Source: Oligoflexaceae bacterium (GTDB taxonomy: Bacteria > Bdellovibrionota_B > Oligoflexia > Oligoflexales > Oligoflexaceae). From it: a stretch of 16,304 nt of DNA. Location of the stretch: NCBI GenBank assembly GCA_947474445.1, contig CANJJY010000044.1, forward strand, positions 1 through 16,304, written 5' to 3'. How positions within the stretch are numbered: position 1 is the first letter of the stretch; each line of letters opens with the position of its first letter. The notes under the pieces are model-generated. The model made no database searches, was not told where the DNA came from, and saw only the letters and a program-made list of their open reading frames with translations. This document shows, piece after piece, positions 7,924 through 14,409 of this stretch. The translations under genes were made by a program, and so were the position numbers.

Positions 7924-9219
7924 TTGTCCAGTCAAGACGTGCCGTTGCATCTGCCCTATGGAGAAGTTTTTAGGGAGCGGGTCGTCCGTCATCTCTTGCC
8001 CTTTGCCTCCCTCTGTCTATCCGGTCTGACCATCGTCCTCTATCAGCAGTTCGGTCAAATCGATAGGACGGTAGCGTGCCTGGCTTCGATGGCATTGGCG
8101 AGTTCTATTTGGACTCTCGTCATCGCCCGACGGGTCCCTGATCGATGGAATCGGGGATTTCTCGCCTCAAGCTGTTGTCTCGTCGTCATGCTCGTCATCC
8201 TCTCAAAACCTCATCCCGATGTCTCCGCCACCCAGGGTTTTATACCGCTTGTCATTTTCACGGCGACATTTCTTGGCGGTCGCTGGTGGGGATTCATCTG
8301 CGTGGTGGTCACAACGCTCTTTCAAGTCGGAATCGAGCTAGGCTGGTTAACCTCGGCCCCAGCTGTTTATCCCCATCTCGATCGAGATGCTTTCATAGCT
8401 CGACTTTCGGTCGGTCTACTCGCCATTGGTGTCGCCTTTCTGAGCGATCTCGCCTACAGTCGGGCGTTGGAGAGAATTGAAGAACAAAATAGGGAGATTG
8501 AAGTCAAAAACAGATTGTCATCTCTGACTGACTTTGTCGGGGGTTTAGCTCACGAAATCAATAATCCTTTGATGATTGTTCGGGGCGCTTTGCACCTCTT
8601 AAACCCTCAGATGGCTGTACGTCCCTTGAGCAAGGAGCAAATGCATCTATGGTATGGACGCGCCGAATTTAATTTGAAGCGTATCGAAGATATAGTCTCT
8701 AGCCTTTTGGCGGTGACGCGATCCTCAGACCTCGCTTCGGATGCCAAGGAATTGTTTGATCTCAGGCAGCTGATCGATGAAACGTGCGCACAGCTTGAGT
8801 TCAAACTGAAGACCCACGGTATTCAAGTCAACATAGCCGTTGATCCGCAAGTTCAGATTCTGGGGCTGCGCTTTCACGTGCAAGCAATCCTTAGCAGCAT
8901 CCTCGACAATGCCGCCGATGCCTGCGCGGACATACCGTTGCCGGAGAATCGGCAGATCACCGTGAGTTTGATAGAGGCTAAAGAAAATTGGCAACTTTCA
9001 GTTGCCGACCAAGGCTCGGGCATAGATCTCAAAATAGAAGACCGTATTTTTGAGCCGTTTTTTACGACGAAACCTGTGGGTCAGGGAACAGGTATGGGGC
9101 TGGCTTTAGCCTTTGGGCTATGCCGCAGTTTATCGTGGACTCTCAGCCTCAGCCATCGGCAAAGGCCCACGGAGTTTCAGATTGCCATTCCGCGGGCCCA
9201 TGTCCAAAGCGGCAAGTAA
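7924..9219 (+). CDS. Orphan membrane histidine kinase (six TM, HisKA-HATPase_c)
   Basis: The protein has 431 residues. The TTG at 7924 is chosen because GGGGAG (7912-7917) is spaced 6 bases and a -10 lies at 7869. It is a signal-sensing kinase of the inner membrane. About six hydrophobic segments occupy residues ~25-170, with short loops and no large periplasmic domain, so it may sense a membrane or intramembrane cue. A charged helix (ALERIEEQNREIEVKN) follows. The H-box is GGLAHEINNP with H210 as the phosphorylated His. The ATPase domain has the N-box LDNAADAC (N329), G1 DQGSGI (D362), F-box EPFFTTK and G2 GQGTGMGL (G386). All key residues are present, so it should be active. No response regulator gene lies in this window. 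The next gene, which may encode a PilZ-like protein, could share its pathway, but this is a guess. Confidence 0.93.
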   Translation: MSSQDVPLHLPYGEVFRERVVRHLLPFASLCLSGLTIVLYQQFGQIDRTVACLASMALASSIWTLVIARRVPDRWNRGFLASSCCLVVMLVILSKPHPDVSATQGFIPLVIFTATFLGGRWWGFICVVVTTLFQVGIELGWLTSAPAVYPHLDRDAFIARLSVGLLAIGVAFLSDLAYSRALERIEEQNREIEVKNRLSSLTDFVGGLAHEINNPLMIVRGALHLLNPQMAVRPLSKEQMHLWYGRAEFNLKRIEDIVSSLLAVTRSSDLASDAKELFDLRQLIDETCAQLEFKLKTHGIQVNIAVDPQVQILGLRFHVQAILSSILDNAADACADIPLPENRQITVSLIEAKENWQLSVADQGSGIDLKIEDRIFEPFFTTKPVGQGTGMGLALAFGLCRSLSWTLSLSHRQRPTEFQIAIPRAHVQSGK

Positions 9220-9260
9220 ATGCTTGACCTGCACCCACGGGGGCGCTTCTAAGCTGCTTT

Positions 9261-9269
9261 TGCTATACT
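9261..9269 (+). promoter_or_regulatory. Extended -10 promoter of the 9327 gene
   Basis: TGC followed by TATACT (9264-9269) is a TGn-extended -10. No -35 is seen at the normal distance. It lies after the kinase stop (9219) and about 55 bases before the next start. Confidence 0.55.
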
Positions 9270-9326
9270 GATGGGCAGGTCCGAGACCAATCTTCCCATT
9301 CCTAATAAACACAGAGAGACAAACAC

Positions 9327-9689
9327 GTGTCACCCATGAAATCACCCCTCGTGAAGCGGCTGGAAGAGAGATTCACTAATATTGCCGGCCCGCTGCCGTT
9401 TAATCTTTTCACCAGTGACAAGGGCCAACCAATCCTCTACGAAACTATCCAAAATGTTTCGCGTACGGGTCTCGGACTCATAATGCCTTTTTACGTGGAT
9501 CCCAGTTCGTATGTTGAGACCGATTGGTCGCAAGCACGGCTTAGCCTGAAGGTCGTCCATTGCACTTTTATTCCGGAAACTCAAAAGTTCTATTGTGGAC
9601 TGCGACTTGCGGCCTATAGTGCAAAAATCGATCTCGTTGAAATTATCTTCCTCGCGAACAAGTTGGTGACGGATACCACAAAACCTTGA
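9327..9689 (+). CDS. Small protein with possible PilZ domain
   Basis: The protein has 120 residues. GTG 9327 has GAGAG (9314-9318) about 8 bases upstream. An ATG at 9336 is an alternative. A PilZ-type c-di-GMP-binding domain is suggested by R11-x3-R15 (RLEER), followed 28 residues later by N43-x-S45-x-x-G48 (NVSRTGLGL). This order and spacing match the RxxxR and D/NxSxxG motifs. Beta-strand-like segments follow (LSLKVVHCTF and YCGLRLAAY, the last resembling the final PilZ strand). There is no signal peptide, so a cytoplasmic location is likely. It lies 107 bases after the kinase gene with its own extended -10. The assignment is tentative: the family is diverse and the match rests on two short motifs. 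Confidence 0.75.
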   Translation: MSPMKSPLVKRLEERFTNIAGPLPFNLFTSDKGQPILYETIQNVSRTGLGLIMPFYVDPSSYVETDWSQARLSLKVVHCTFIPETQKFYCGLRLAAYSAKIDLVEIIFLANKLVTDTTKP

Positions 9690-9729
9690 TTAATGACTGG
9701 ACACCTTGACTCTGCGCTCGAACGTGTCC

Positions 9730-9738
9730 TGCGATAAT
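9730..9738 (+). promoter_or_regulatory. Extended -10 element upstream of the recombinase
   Basis: TGC followed by GATAAT (9733-9738) is a TGn-extended -10. A TTGACT at 9706-9711 is 21 bases away, longer than usual. Transcripts from here would carry a leader of about 175 bases before the recombinase start. In that leader, 9744-9776 can fold into a stem (TGCCA/TGGCA outer, TCAGC/GCTGA inner). Confidence 0.4.
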
Positions 9739-9903
9739 TATTCTGCCATGGCCAACTCAGCCAGACGCTGATGGCAAAATGAGGGATAAGAGAATATTTT
9801 CAGAATCTATGACTGGTTTGACGAGGTGAGGTTTAACGCTGAAGTGTGAGGATTTTTTTGGCCGAGTCAAGCAGTTATCATCCACTTAACGCAGTCGTAC
9901 AGG

Positions 9904-9913
9904 CCTCGCGAGG
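9904..9913. repeat. Palindrome CCTCGCGAGG at the recombinase ribosome site
   Basis: This perfect 10-base palindrome overlaps the GAGG ribosome-binding sequence just before GTG 9920. It could be a small operator or simply chance. Confidence 0.3.
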
Positions 9914-9919
9914 TTCGGC

Positions 9920-10537
9920 GTGAAGAATGTGGGTATTTACTATCGCGTGTCGACCGACAAGCAGGAATTAGCGAGCCAAAAACTAGCCATTGCGCAGTGG
10001 ATCGCAGCCTTGCCGCCGGAGTCACGGCCATTGAGTCAAAAGGAATTCAAAGATCACGGTCTTTCGGGAACGGATAGTCAGAGAAAGGGCTTTCAGGCGC
10101 TCCTCCGGGCCGCGTTTGAACAGCAGATCGATACCATCATCGTCTATCGCCTCGATCGGCTGAGTCGCAATGCGACGGAAGCGATTCAGGTCCTTCTCAC
10201 TCTCGACCAAGCGGGTGTTGGCTTCATCTCCGTGACGCAACCTGTCCTCAACATGGGCCTCGATAATCCCTTCCGTCGGACGATGCTGGCCGCCTTTTCC
10301 GAAATAGCGGAGATTGAGCGCGACACCATCGTCTCGCGCGTCCGCTCGGGGCTCGATGCGGCCCGGCAGCGGGGCGTGCGTTTAGGACGTCCGGAGGGGC
10401 TCACGCGTGCGCAACAGCTCGAGGTGAGACATCTGCGCGCTGAAGGTTTGAGCTACGCAGCCATCGCTGAGCGATTGGCCCTGCCCAGTAGTTCGGTCAA
10501 ACTGCTCGACAAAGGACCCGATCGTAGCGAAGGCTGA
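9920..10537 (+). CDS. Small serine recombinase (resolvase/invertase family)
   Basis: The protein has 205 residues, the usual size of a Tn3-resolvase/Hin-type serine recombinase. GTG 9920 is preceded by GAGG. The catalytic domain opens with VGIYYRVSTDKQ, with the nucleophile at S11. Active-site arginines are R9 and those in YRLDRLSR (R77, R80, R83). The long E-helix is around AEIERDTIVSRVRSGL. The region 150-158 (QRGVRLGRP) links to a DNA-binding helix-turn-helix at about 163-197 (LTRAQQLEVRHLRAEGLSYA onward). It catalyses site-specific inversion or resolution. I found no transposase, inverted terminal repeats or obvious paired crossover sites nearby, so it is an orphan. It could act on DNA outside this window. 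Confidence 0.92.
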   Translation: MKNVGIYYRVSTDKQELASQKLAIAQWIAALPPESRPLSQKEFKDHGLSGTDSQRKGFQALLRAAFEQQIDTIIVYRLDRLSRNATEAIQVLLTLDQAGVGFISVTQPVLNMGLDNPFRRTMLAAFSEIAEIERDTIVSRVRSGLDAARQRGVRLGRPEGLTRAQQLEVRHLRAEGLSYAAIAERLALPSSSVKLLDKGPDRSEG

Positions 10538-10547
10538 CGCAGATTTT

Positions 10548-10569
10548 CCCCGGGCACCCATCCCGGGGG
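10548..10569 (+). terminator. GC-rich hairpin after the recombinase gene
   Basis: CCCCGGG (10548-10554) and CCCGGGG (10562-10568) form a 7-bp stem with a 7-base loop, 11 bases after the stop. It is followed only by GTTTGC, so the U-tract is poor. A plausible but not ideal intrinsic terminator. Confidence 0.5.
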
Positions 10570-10884
10570 TTTGCGAGATTGAAAGCAGAGCTTATGAGGA
10601 ATTTGGCTTTTGGGTGTAGCCGGAGAGTCAGAGATCGAACAGCACACGATGCTTGTTCGCTAGGGGTTATTCGCAAGATAAGATGCGCGCAGGGCGAGTC
10701 AAGCCTGGCTGAAGAAAAAATTGCCCTCTAAAATATGAGAAATATTTAAGTTTCCTTTACTGCGGACTGCGTGCGCCTTGATGGCGTGGGTAGTGATCTG
10801 AGGTTTTACGCCTGTTTATCGGCGACCTACGCATGTCTTTATTCAACTATCGTTCTCCAGAGCCCTTGCTGACGCGGAAGAGTC
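10570..10884. other. Gene-poor stretch between recombinase and repetitive-protein gene
   Basis: No convincing reading frame is seen on either strand. It holds a strong hairpin at 10636-10659: CGAACAGCA pairing with TGC-t-TGTTCG, nine pairs with one bulged T and a 5-base loop. It also holds an AGGGC/GCCCT pair at 10691-10727 and an AT-rich inverted repeat AAATAT/ATATTT at 10731-10747. These could be recombinase target DNA, a small RNA or remnants; sequence alone does not decide. Confidence 0.5.
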
Positions 10885-10913
10885 TTGAACCTTATTCTCC
10901 CATCATCTATACG
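10885..10913 (+). promoter_or_regulatory. Sigma70-type promoter for the repetitive secreted protein
   Basis: TTGAAC (10885-10890) and TATACG (10908-10913) are spaced 17 bases. Predicted transcription start is near 10920, leaving a leader of about 95 bases to ATG 11015. A longer frame opening at TTG 10925 would be nearly leaderless and lacks a ribosome site. Confidence 0.6.
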
Positions 10914-11014
10914 CCAATTGTGGTTTGAGTGACAGCGTCTCCCTGCAAGGTCGATCACATCTTTGGGTGTCTGTCTCAAGGTCCACAACACACATTCACA
11001 AGGTGGAACAAACT

Positions 11015-12595
11015 ATGGTGGTGCACGTGCGGCTGACTCTCGCCCTGCTCCTGGTGACCCTCACGGGGCCAGCGCGGGCCGATAGTTTTAAGTGGGATAA
11101 TCTGCAATCGGTCAACGATCTTCTTCACGAGATGACGAGTCAGCCGAAAATTACGGCGAGCTTGAATGCTTCTGTGGATGGAACGGCGTCGGCGCAATAT
11201 CGGTCTTACACCGACAGGCTGCGACTGATTTCCGATCAAGTCTATGACGCTCTCTTGTCTAATCAACAGGGCAACGGCGGCGCTGCTGCTGAAAAATTGA
11301 CGGGAGCCTGCGTTAAGCTGTCTTCTCTCAATACCGACGTCAGCTACGATCTCAAAGAAGCGCGCGTCGCTCCTTCGATTCGTCAACAGCTTGAACTCCT
11401 CCGTGACGATGTCCTCTTCATCGCGGATGAACTCGGATGCCCGGCCTTTGACGGCACGCGCACTCCTCCTGTTTGCAAAAGCAGTGCTTCGGATCCCGAT
11501 GGTGACGGTTGGGGCTGGGAAAATAACGCCAGCTGCCAAGTGTATAGTCCGGGATCCGGCGGTGGGAACAACGGCGGCTATTGCCAGAGTGCGGCTTCTG
11601 ATCCCGACGGTGACGGCTGGGGCTGGGAAAATAACGCGAGCTGTAAAGTTCGGCCTCAAGGTCCTGGACCCGTTGGTCCTGGTGGACCCGGACCGGGCAG
11701 CAGCAACGGTGGCTATTGCCAGAGCGCGGCTTCGGATCCAGACGGTGACGGCTGGGGCTGGGAAAATAACGCGAGCTGCAAAGTTCGGCCTCAAGGTCCT
11801 GGACCCGTTGGTCCTGGTGGACCCGGACCGGGCAGTAGTAACGGCGGGTATTGCCAGAGTTCGGCTTCCGATCCCGATGGTGACGGCTGGGGCTGGGAAA
11901 ATGGTGCCAGCTGCAAGGTGAAATACCCGCAGCCGCCCCAAGTGGTCTGCTCGTGGAATCAATGGTATTCGGCGCGCTACAACACCTGTTTCGATAAATC
12001 GAGCTACTGCGAACAATATAATTATACCGATACGGTGACCTGCAATTCGTCGCAAGATTATATGCAATGTGATTGGAGTCCGTATCAGGGTGGCACTTGT
12101 CACGCTTCCAGCGGTCCTGGTGGTGGACCCGGCGGTCCTGGTGGGCCTGGCGGCGGTCCTGGTGGACCTGGTGGACCTGGTGGTGGACACGGCGGCGGTC
12201 CTGGTGGACCTGGTGGACCTGGTGGTGGACACGGCGGCGGTCCTGGTGGACCTGGTGGTGGACACGGCGGCGGTCCTGGTGGACCTGGCGGTGGACCCGG
12301 TGGACCTGGTGGTGGACACGGCGGCGGTCCTGGTGGACCTGGCGGTGGACCCGGCGGTCCTGGTGGACCTGGTGGACCTGGTGGTGGACCCGGCGGACCT
12401 GGTGGACCTGGCGGTCCTGGTGGACCCGACAACCACGACGGAGAATGGTGGTCGACGATTTACAACAAATGGTTCCCAAAAAACGGCAGCTGCAGTCAGT
12501 ACAACGGCACCAATGTCTTAACGTGCAACAGCTCGAAGGACAACATGCAGTGCCAGTGGAATAAAGATCGCGATACTTGCAGTCCTGAACATTAA
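11015..12595 (+). CDS. Secreted Cys-rich repetitive protein with DPDGDGWGWE modules and Gly-Pro tract
   Basis: The protein has 526 residues. ATG 11015 follows AGGTGGA (spacing ~7). Residues 1-22 are a Sec signal peptide (RLTLALLLVTLTGPARA, cut before DS). Residues 23-150 form a helical N-domain with two Cys. Residues 154-300 contain four copies of a module starting at a Cys and running through SASDPDGDGWGWEN to a second Cys. The DPDGDG core looks like a Ca-binding DxDxDG loop, and the two Cys probably pair. Copies 2 and 3 are joined by a GPGPVGPGGPGPGSS linker. Residues 312-366 and 472-526 carry a duplicated Cys module (C-x-QYN-x-T-x3-TC-NSS-x-D-x-MQC-x-W). A 105-residue tract of only Gly, Pro and four His (367-471) separates them. 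I recall similar DPDGDGWGWE motifs in secreted carbohydrate-active enzymes, but no catalytic domain is visible here. An extracellular, surface or matrix role is inference. It is monocistronic, flanked by a promoter and a terminator. Confidence 0.9.
   Translation: MVVHVRLTLALLLVTLTGPARADSFKWDNLQSVNDLLHEMTSQPKITASLNASVDGTASAQYRSYTDRLRLISDQVYDALLSNQQGNGGAAAEKLTGACVKLSSLNTDVSYDLKEARVAPSIRQQLELLRDDVLFIADELGCPAFDGTRTPPVCKSSASDPDGDGWGWENNASCQVYSPGSGGGNNGGYCQSAASDPDGDGWGWENNASCKVRPQGPGPVGPGGPGPGSSNGGYCQSAASDPDGDGWGWENNASCKVRPQGPGPVGPGGPGPGSSNGGYCQSSASDPDGDGWGWENGASCKVKYPQPPQVVCSWNQWYSARYNTCFDKSSYCEQYNYTDTVTCNSSQDYMQCDWSPYQGGTCHASSGPGGGPGGPGGPGGGPGGPGGPGGGHGGGPGGPGGPGGGHGGGPGGPGGGHGGGPGGPGGGPGGPGGGHGGGPGGPGGGPGGPGGPGGPGGGPGGPGGPGGPGGPDNHDGEWWSTIYNKWFPKNGSCSQYNGTNVLTCNSSKDNMQCQWNKDRDTCSPEH
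11570..11839 (+). repeat. Two tandem 135-bp repeats encoding the DPDGDGWGWE module plus linker
   Basis: Copies at 11570-11704 and 11705-11839 are nearly identical, differing mainly at third positions. Each encodes 45 residues. A third partial copy begins at 11840 (through ~11920) and a diverged one precedes at ~11471-11569. The near identity of the linker DNA suggests recent duplication or gene conversion. Confidence 0.9.
12113..12427 (+). repeat. Minisatellite-like GGT/GGA/CCT tract encoding Gly-Pro-(His)
   Basis: These 315 bases consist of short units such as GGTGGACCTGGTGG with GGTGGACACGGCGG interruptions. They encode only G, P and four H. Length is a multiple of 3, so copy changes keep the frame. 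Strong G/C strand asymmetry makes slippage or G-rich secondary structure likely. Confidence 0.9.
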
Positions 12596-12641
12596 AAAGA
12601 CCATGGATTGAGCCTCAAGGAAGAGTCTCACCCATCTTCGC

Positions 12642-12670
12642 AAGCTGCGTTTCACAACGTGGCTTTTTTT
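12642..12670 (+). terminator. Intrinsic terminator of the repetitive-protein gene
   Basis: AAGCTGCG (12642-12649) pairs with CGTGGCTT (12658-12665) as 8 bp including two G-U pairs, with an 8-base loop. The T-run continues to 12670. It lies 47 bases after the stop at 12595. Confidence 0.65.
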
Positions 12671-12679
12671 ATTTCGGGC

Positions 12680-12704
12680 AAAAAAAAAGGCGGCCTCAGC
12701 CGCC
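12680..12704 (-). terminator. Intrinsic terminator of the acidic-protein gene
   Basis: On the minus strand GGCGGC-TGAG-GCCGCC (12704-12689) is followed by nine T (12688-12680), a textbook rho-independent terminator. It lies 20 bases beyond the stop of the minus-strand gene at 12724. Confidence 0.92.
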
Positions 12705-12723
12705 CTCGGTCAGGTCCGGATAC

Positions 12724-13122
12724 TTATTCTTCTTCGGTGTCTTCATCGATGATGTCGCTGAGCTCGTGCAGCAAAGCGAGAAAGGTTTGGCGATCGGCTT
12801 GATTCCAAACTTCCAAAGCGCGACTCAGGTTGAAAGGACTCTCTTCTTCCTGCAGGTGGAGAAGGAGCTCGACGACGTGATCCTGCTCTTCGGAAAGGTT
12901 CTCGTCCTGATAGGCATTGAAAACGATATCGAACAGTTCGTCGGGAGCCTTGTCTTTCGGCGCATCCGCGAAGCTGGGGAAACGCAGAAGCTGTTCGGTA
13001 AAAAGTTCGGTATCGACTTCGATCTCGTCCAATTCCTCTTCCCCCTCGAGCTCTTCCTCGTCTAAGTACAGGTTTTCATCGGTAGATGCGGCTTTACTCT
13101 TATCGTTTTCAAAACTGTTCAT
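12724..13122 (-). CDS. Small, very acidic protein of unknown function
   Basis: The protein has 132 residues. ATG at 13122-13120 is chosen because GGAGG (13133-13129) lies exactly 6 bases upstream. A longer start at 13143 lacks this. By my count 42 of 132 residues are Asp or Glu and only 7 are Lys or Arg, so the net charge is about -35. Residues ~18-40 form an almost continuous acidic stretch (LDEEELEGEEELDEIEVD), and the C-terminus ends in DEDTEEE. Between them are hydrophobic helix-like segments (LFDIVFNAYQ, VVELLLHLQ, FLALLHELSDII). There is no signal peptide, so it is probably cytoplasmic. The charge suggests a protein- or nucleic-acid-mimic partner, or a chaperone-like role, but this is speculation. 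I do not recognise a family. A strong terminator follows. Confidence 0.85.
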   Translation of the reverse strand: MNSFENDKSKAASTDENLYLDEEELEGEEELDEIEVDTELFTEQLLRFPSFADAPKDKAPDELFDIVFNAYQDENLSEEQDHVVELLLHLQEEESPFNLSRALEVWNQADRQTFLALLHELSDIIDEDTEEE

Positions 13123-13438
13123 CGAGAACCTCCGACACGGCATGAGAAGGAGTAAAACGGGTTTCTAAGGCTAAGAACCTTGGGGGCAGTTAGACATAGA
13201 AACCACAGCGTTGGCGGAAGTTTAACATGCACTTTTATGAAAAGCATGGATTTTGTCGGCCGTCTGGAGGACTCCTGACGGGGCGTCACGGCGGAAAGCG
13301 CCGTGTGCACAGCGCGACCATCTCTCGGGAAACGACCTCCGCCCCATGAGTGGATTTGGATAGGTCAGATCAAGGGCCGTCACAGAGAAATATGATCGGC
13401 GCCTCTTCCTGTAATAGCCCGTCCGGACGGGGGTCGGT
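13123..13438. other. Intergenic region between folE and the acidic-protein gene, with hairpins
   Basis: No gene is seen in these ~315 bases. Both flanking genes read leftwards, so it holds the end of the folE transcript and the promoter of the acidic-protein gene, which I could not pinpoint. A cluster of stems lies at 13277-13305: TGACG/CGTCA (loop GGG), overlapping CACGGCG/CGCCGTG (13287-13305, loop GAAAG). It could be a leader structure or small RNA. No known riboswitch class was recognised. Confidence 0.5.
13418..13431 (-). terminator. GC palindrome after folE
   Basis: CCCGTCCGGACGGG is a perfect 14-base palindrome 7 bases beyond the folE stop. It can form a hairpin but no clear U-run follows on the minus strand (CTATTACAGG), so termination is only possible, not certain. 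Confidence 0.4.
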
Positions 13439-14089
13439 CTACTTCATCAGACGGATGAGCTGCTCTCGTTCATGAACGGCCAACTGATCGAATCCATATA
13501 CGGCCTGCGTGGCGGTCTGCGATCTCTGTTTTTCCACCCCGCGCATCATCATGCAAAGATGCTGGGCTTCGAGCCGCACGAGGATCGCGCGCGGTTCAAG
13601 GAGGTCGCGGATCGCTTCGAGCAGCTGTTGGGTGATGCGTTCTTGCACCTGCACGCGGCGGGCGAAAGCGTCGACCAAACGCGGGATCTTTGAAAGACCG
13701 AGGATTTTGGTGCCAGGAAAATAAGCGACGGTCGCCTGTCCCCAGAAGGGCAGCAGGTGATGCTCGCACATCGAATAGAACTCAACATCTTGCACAGCGA
13801 TCAGACCAGGACCTTCACTCGGGAAAATTCCTTGACCAACGGCGGCGGAAGGACTGAGGGCATAACCGCCGAGGAGAGTCTGGTAAGCTTTGGCAAAGCG
13901 TTTCGGCGTGTCGCGCAAACCCTCGCGATCGAGGTTTTCTTCCGTCAGAGCGAGAATGTTACGGGCTGCATCAAGGGCCTTTTGTTGCCGCGACGAAGGA
14001 GCTGAACCGGCCGTACCCTTGTCGCTGAATTCGAGACCAGCAGAAGGGTGGGAGGGATTTCCTTCAAGGGGTTGCGAGGGATTACGCAT
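13439..14089 (-). CDS. folE: GTP cyclohydrolase I
   Basis: This enzyme converts GTP to 7,8-dihydroneopterin triphosphate, the first step of folate and pterin synthesis, in the cytoplasm. Start ATG 14089 is preferred: AAAGGAA lies about 5 bases upstream and the protein is then 216 residues, close to E. coli FolE (222). A start at 14167 would add 26 residues but has only a distant GGGG. Zinc ligands, counted from 14089, are C108 and H111 (SMCEHHLLP) and C179 (HLCMMMRGV). The 71-residue gap between the cysteines equals that of E. coli (C110, C181). H110 of CEHH also matches the active site. The family signature SKIPRLVDAFARRVQVQERI is intact. It is single-zinc type IA. The N-terminal ~40 residues are Ser/Pro/Gly-rich and probably disordered. 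It is divergent from the oxidoreductase gene at 14518. Confidence 0.97.
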   Translation of the reverse strand: MRNPSQPLEGNPSHPSAGLEFSDKGTAGSAPSSRQQKALDAARNILALTEENLDREGLRDTPKRFAKAYQTLLGGYALSPSAAVGQGIFPSEGPGLIAVQDVEFYSMCEHHLLPFWGQATVAYFPGTKILGLSKIPRLVDAFARRVQVQERITQQLLEAIRDLLEPRAILVRLEAQHLCMMMRGVEKQRSQTATQAVYGFDQLAVHEREQLIRLMK

Positions 14090-14239
14090 AGCATTCCTTT
14101 GACTGTCTTCGGCCCGCGTCAAAGACGGAGCGATGGGAATAGGGTGGCTCGTCTCATCTAAGCTCATCTAGAGTGTACCCCGAGTGATTCGGACATTTTC
14201 TAAGAATTGCACAAGAAAAACTTCAACACCACCCTGGTA

Positions 14240-14266
14240 ATTATACGGGAACGACCCCATTTGCAA
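14240..14266 (-). promoter_or_regulatory. Probable folE promoter
   Basis: On the minus strand a perfect TATAAT (14245-14240) is preceded by TTGCAA (14266-14261) at a short 15-base spacing. Transcription would start near 14233, about 145 bases before the chosen start or 66 before the longer one. The -10 sits inside an inverted repeat GTATAATTAC, which may be an operator. Confidence 0.55.
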
Positions 14267-14409
14267 GCTTTCTTGACCGGATCGAGCCCCTCATACGGTG
14301 GCAAAGGCAGGAAATCTAGCAGATCGCAGCGAGACCGCCTATCTGGATGTTAAAGTTCCCCATCATCGCCTAGGCGCTGGGGAGACTCGCACCTGCCATG
14401 GAGGCCTGA

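Noticed and set aside
10560..10660. tRNA-like GTTCGATC on the minus strand
   Set aside because: The bases flanking the loop do not form a T-stem and no acceptor or anticodon arms can be drawn.
9690..10924. Complete transposon or integron around the serine recombinase
   Set aside because: No transposase, terminal inverted repeats, target duplications or cassette-type sites could be found.
11570..11839. Possible CRISPR-like array
   Set aside because: The repeat unit is 135 bp, contiguous, coding and in frame. There are no short repeats with unique spacers and no cas genes.
10976..12479. Very long minus-strand and alternate plus-strand open frames over the repetitive gene (up to 486 codons)
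   Set aside because: They arise because the G/C-rich repeats lack stop codons in other frames. Their products are low-complexity strings (Ser-Thr-Arg, His-Gln-Val, Pro-Gly) without signal peptides or ribosome sites.
14240..14245. Shared operator between folE and the MerR gene
   Set aside because: Both -10 elements sit in inverted repeats with GTA/TAC ends, but the spacings (4 versus 7 bases) and cores differ, so a common site is not supported.
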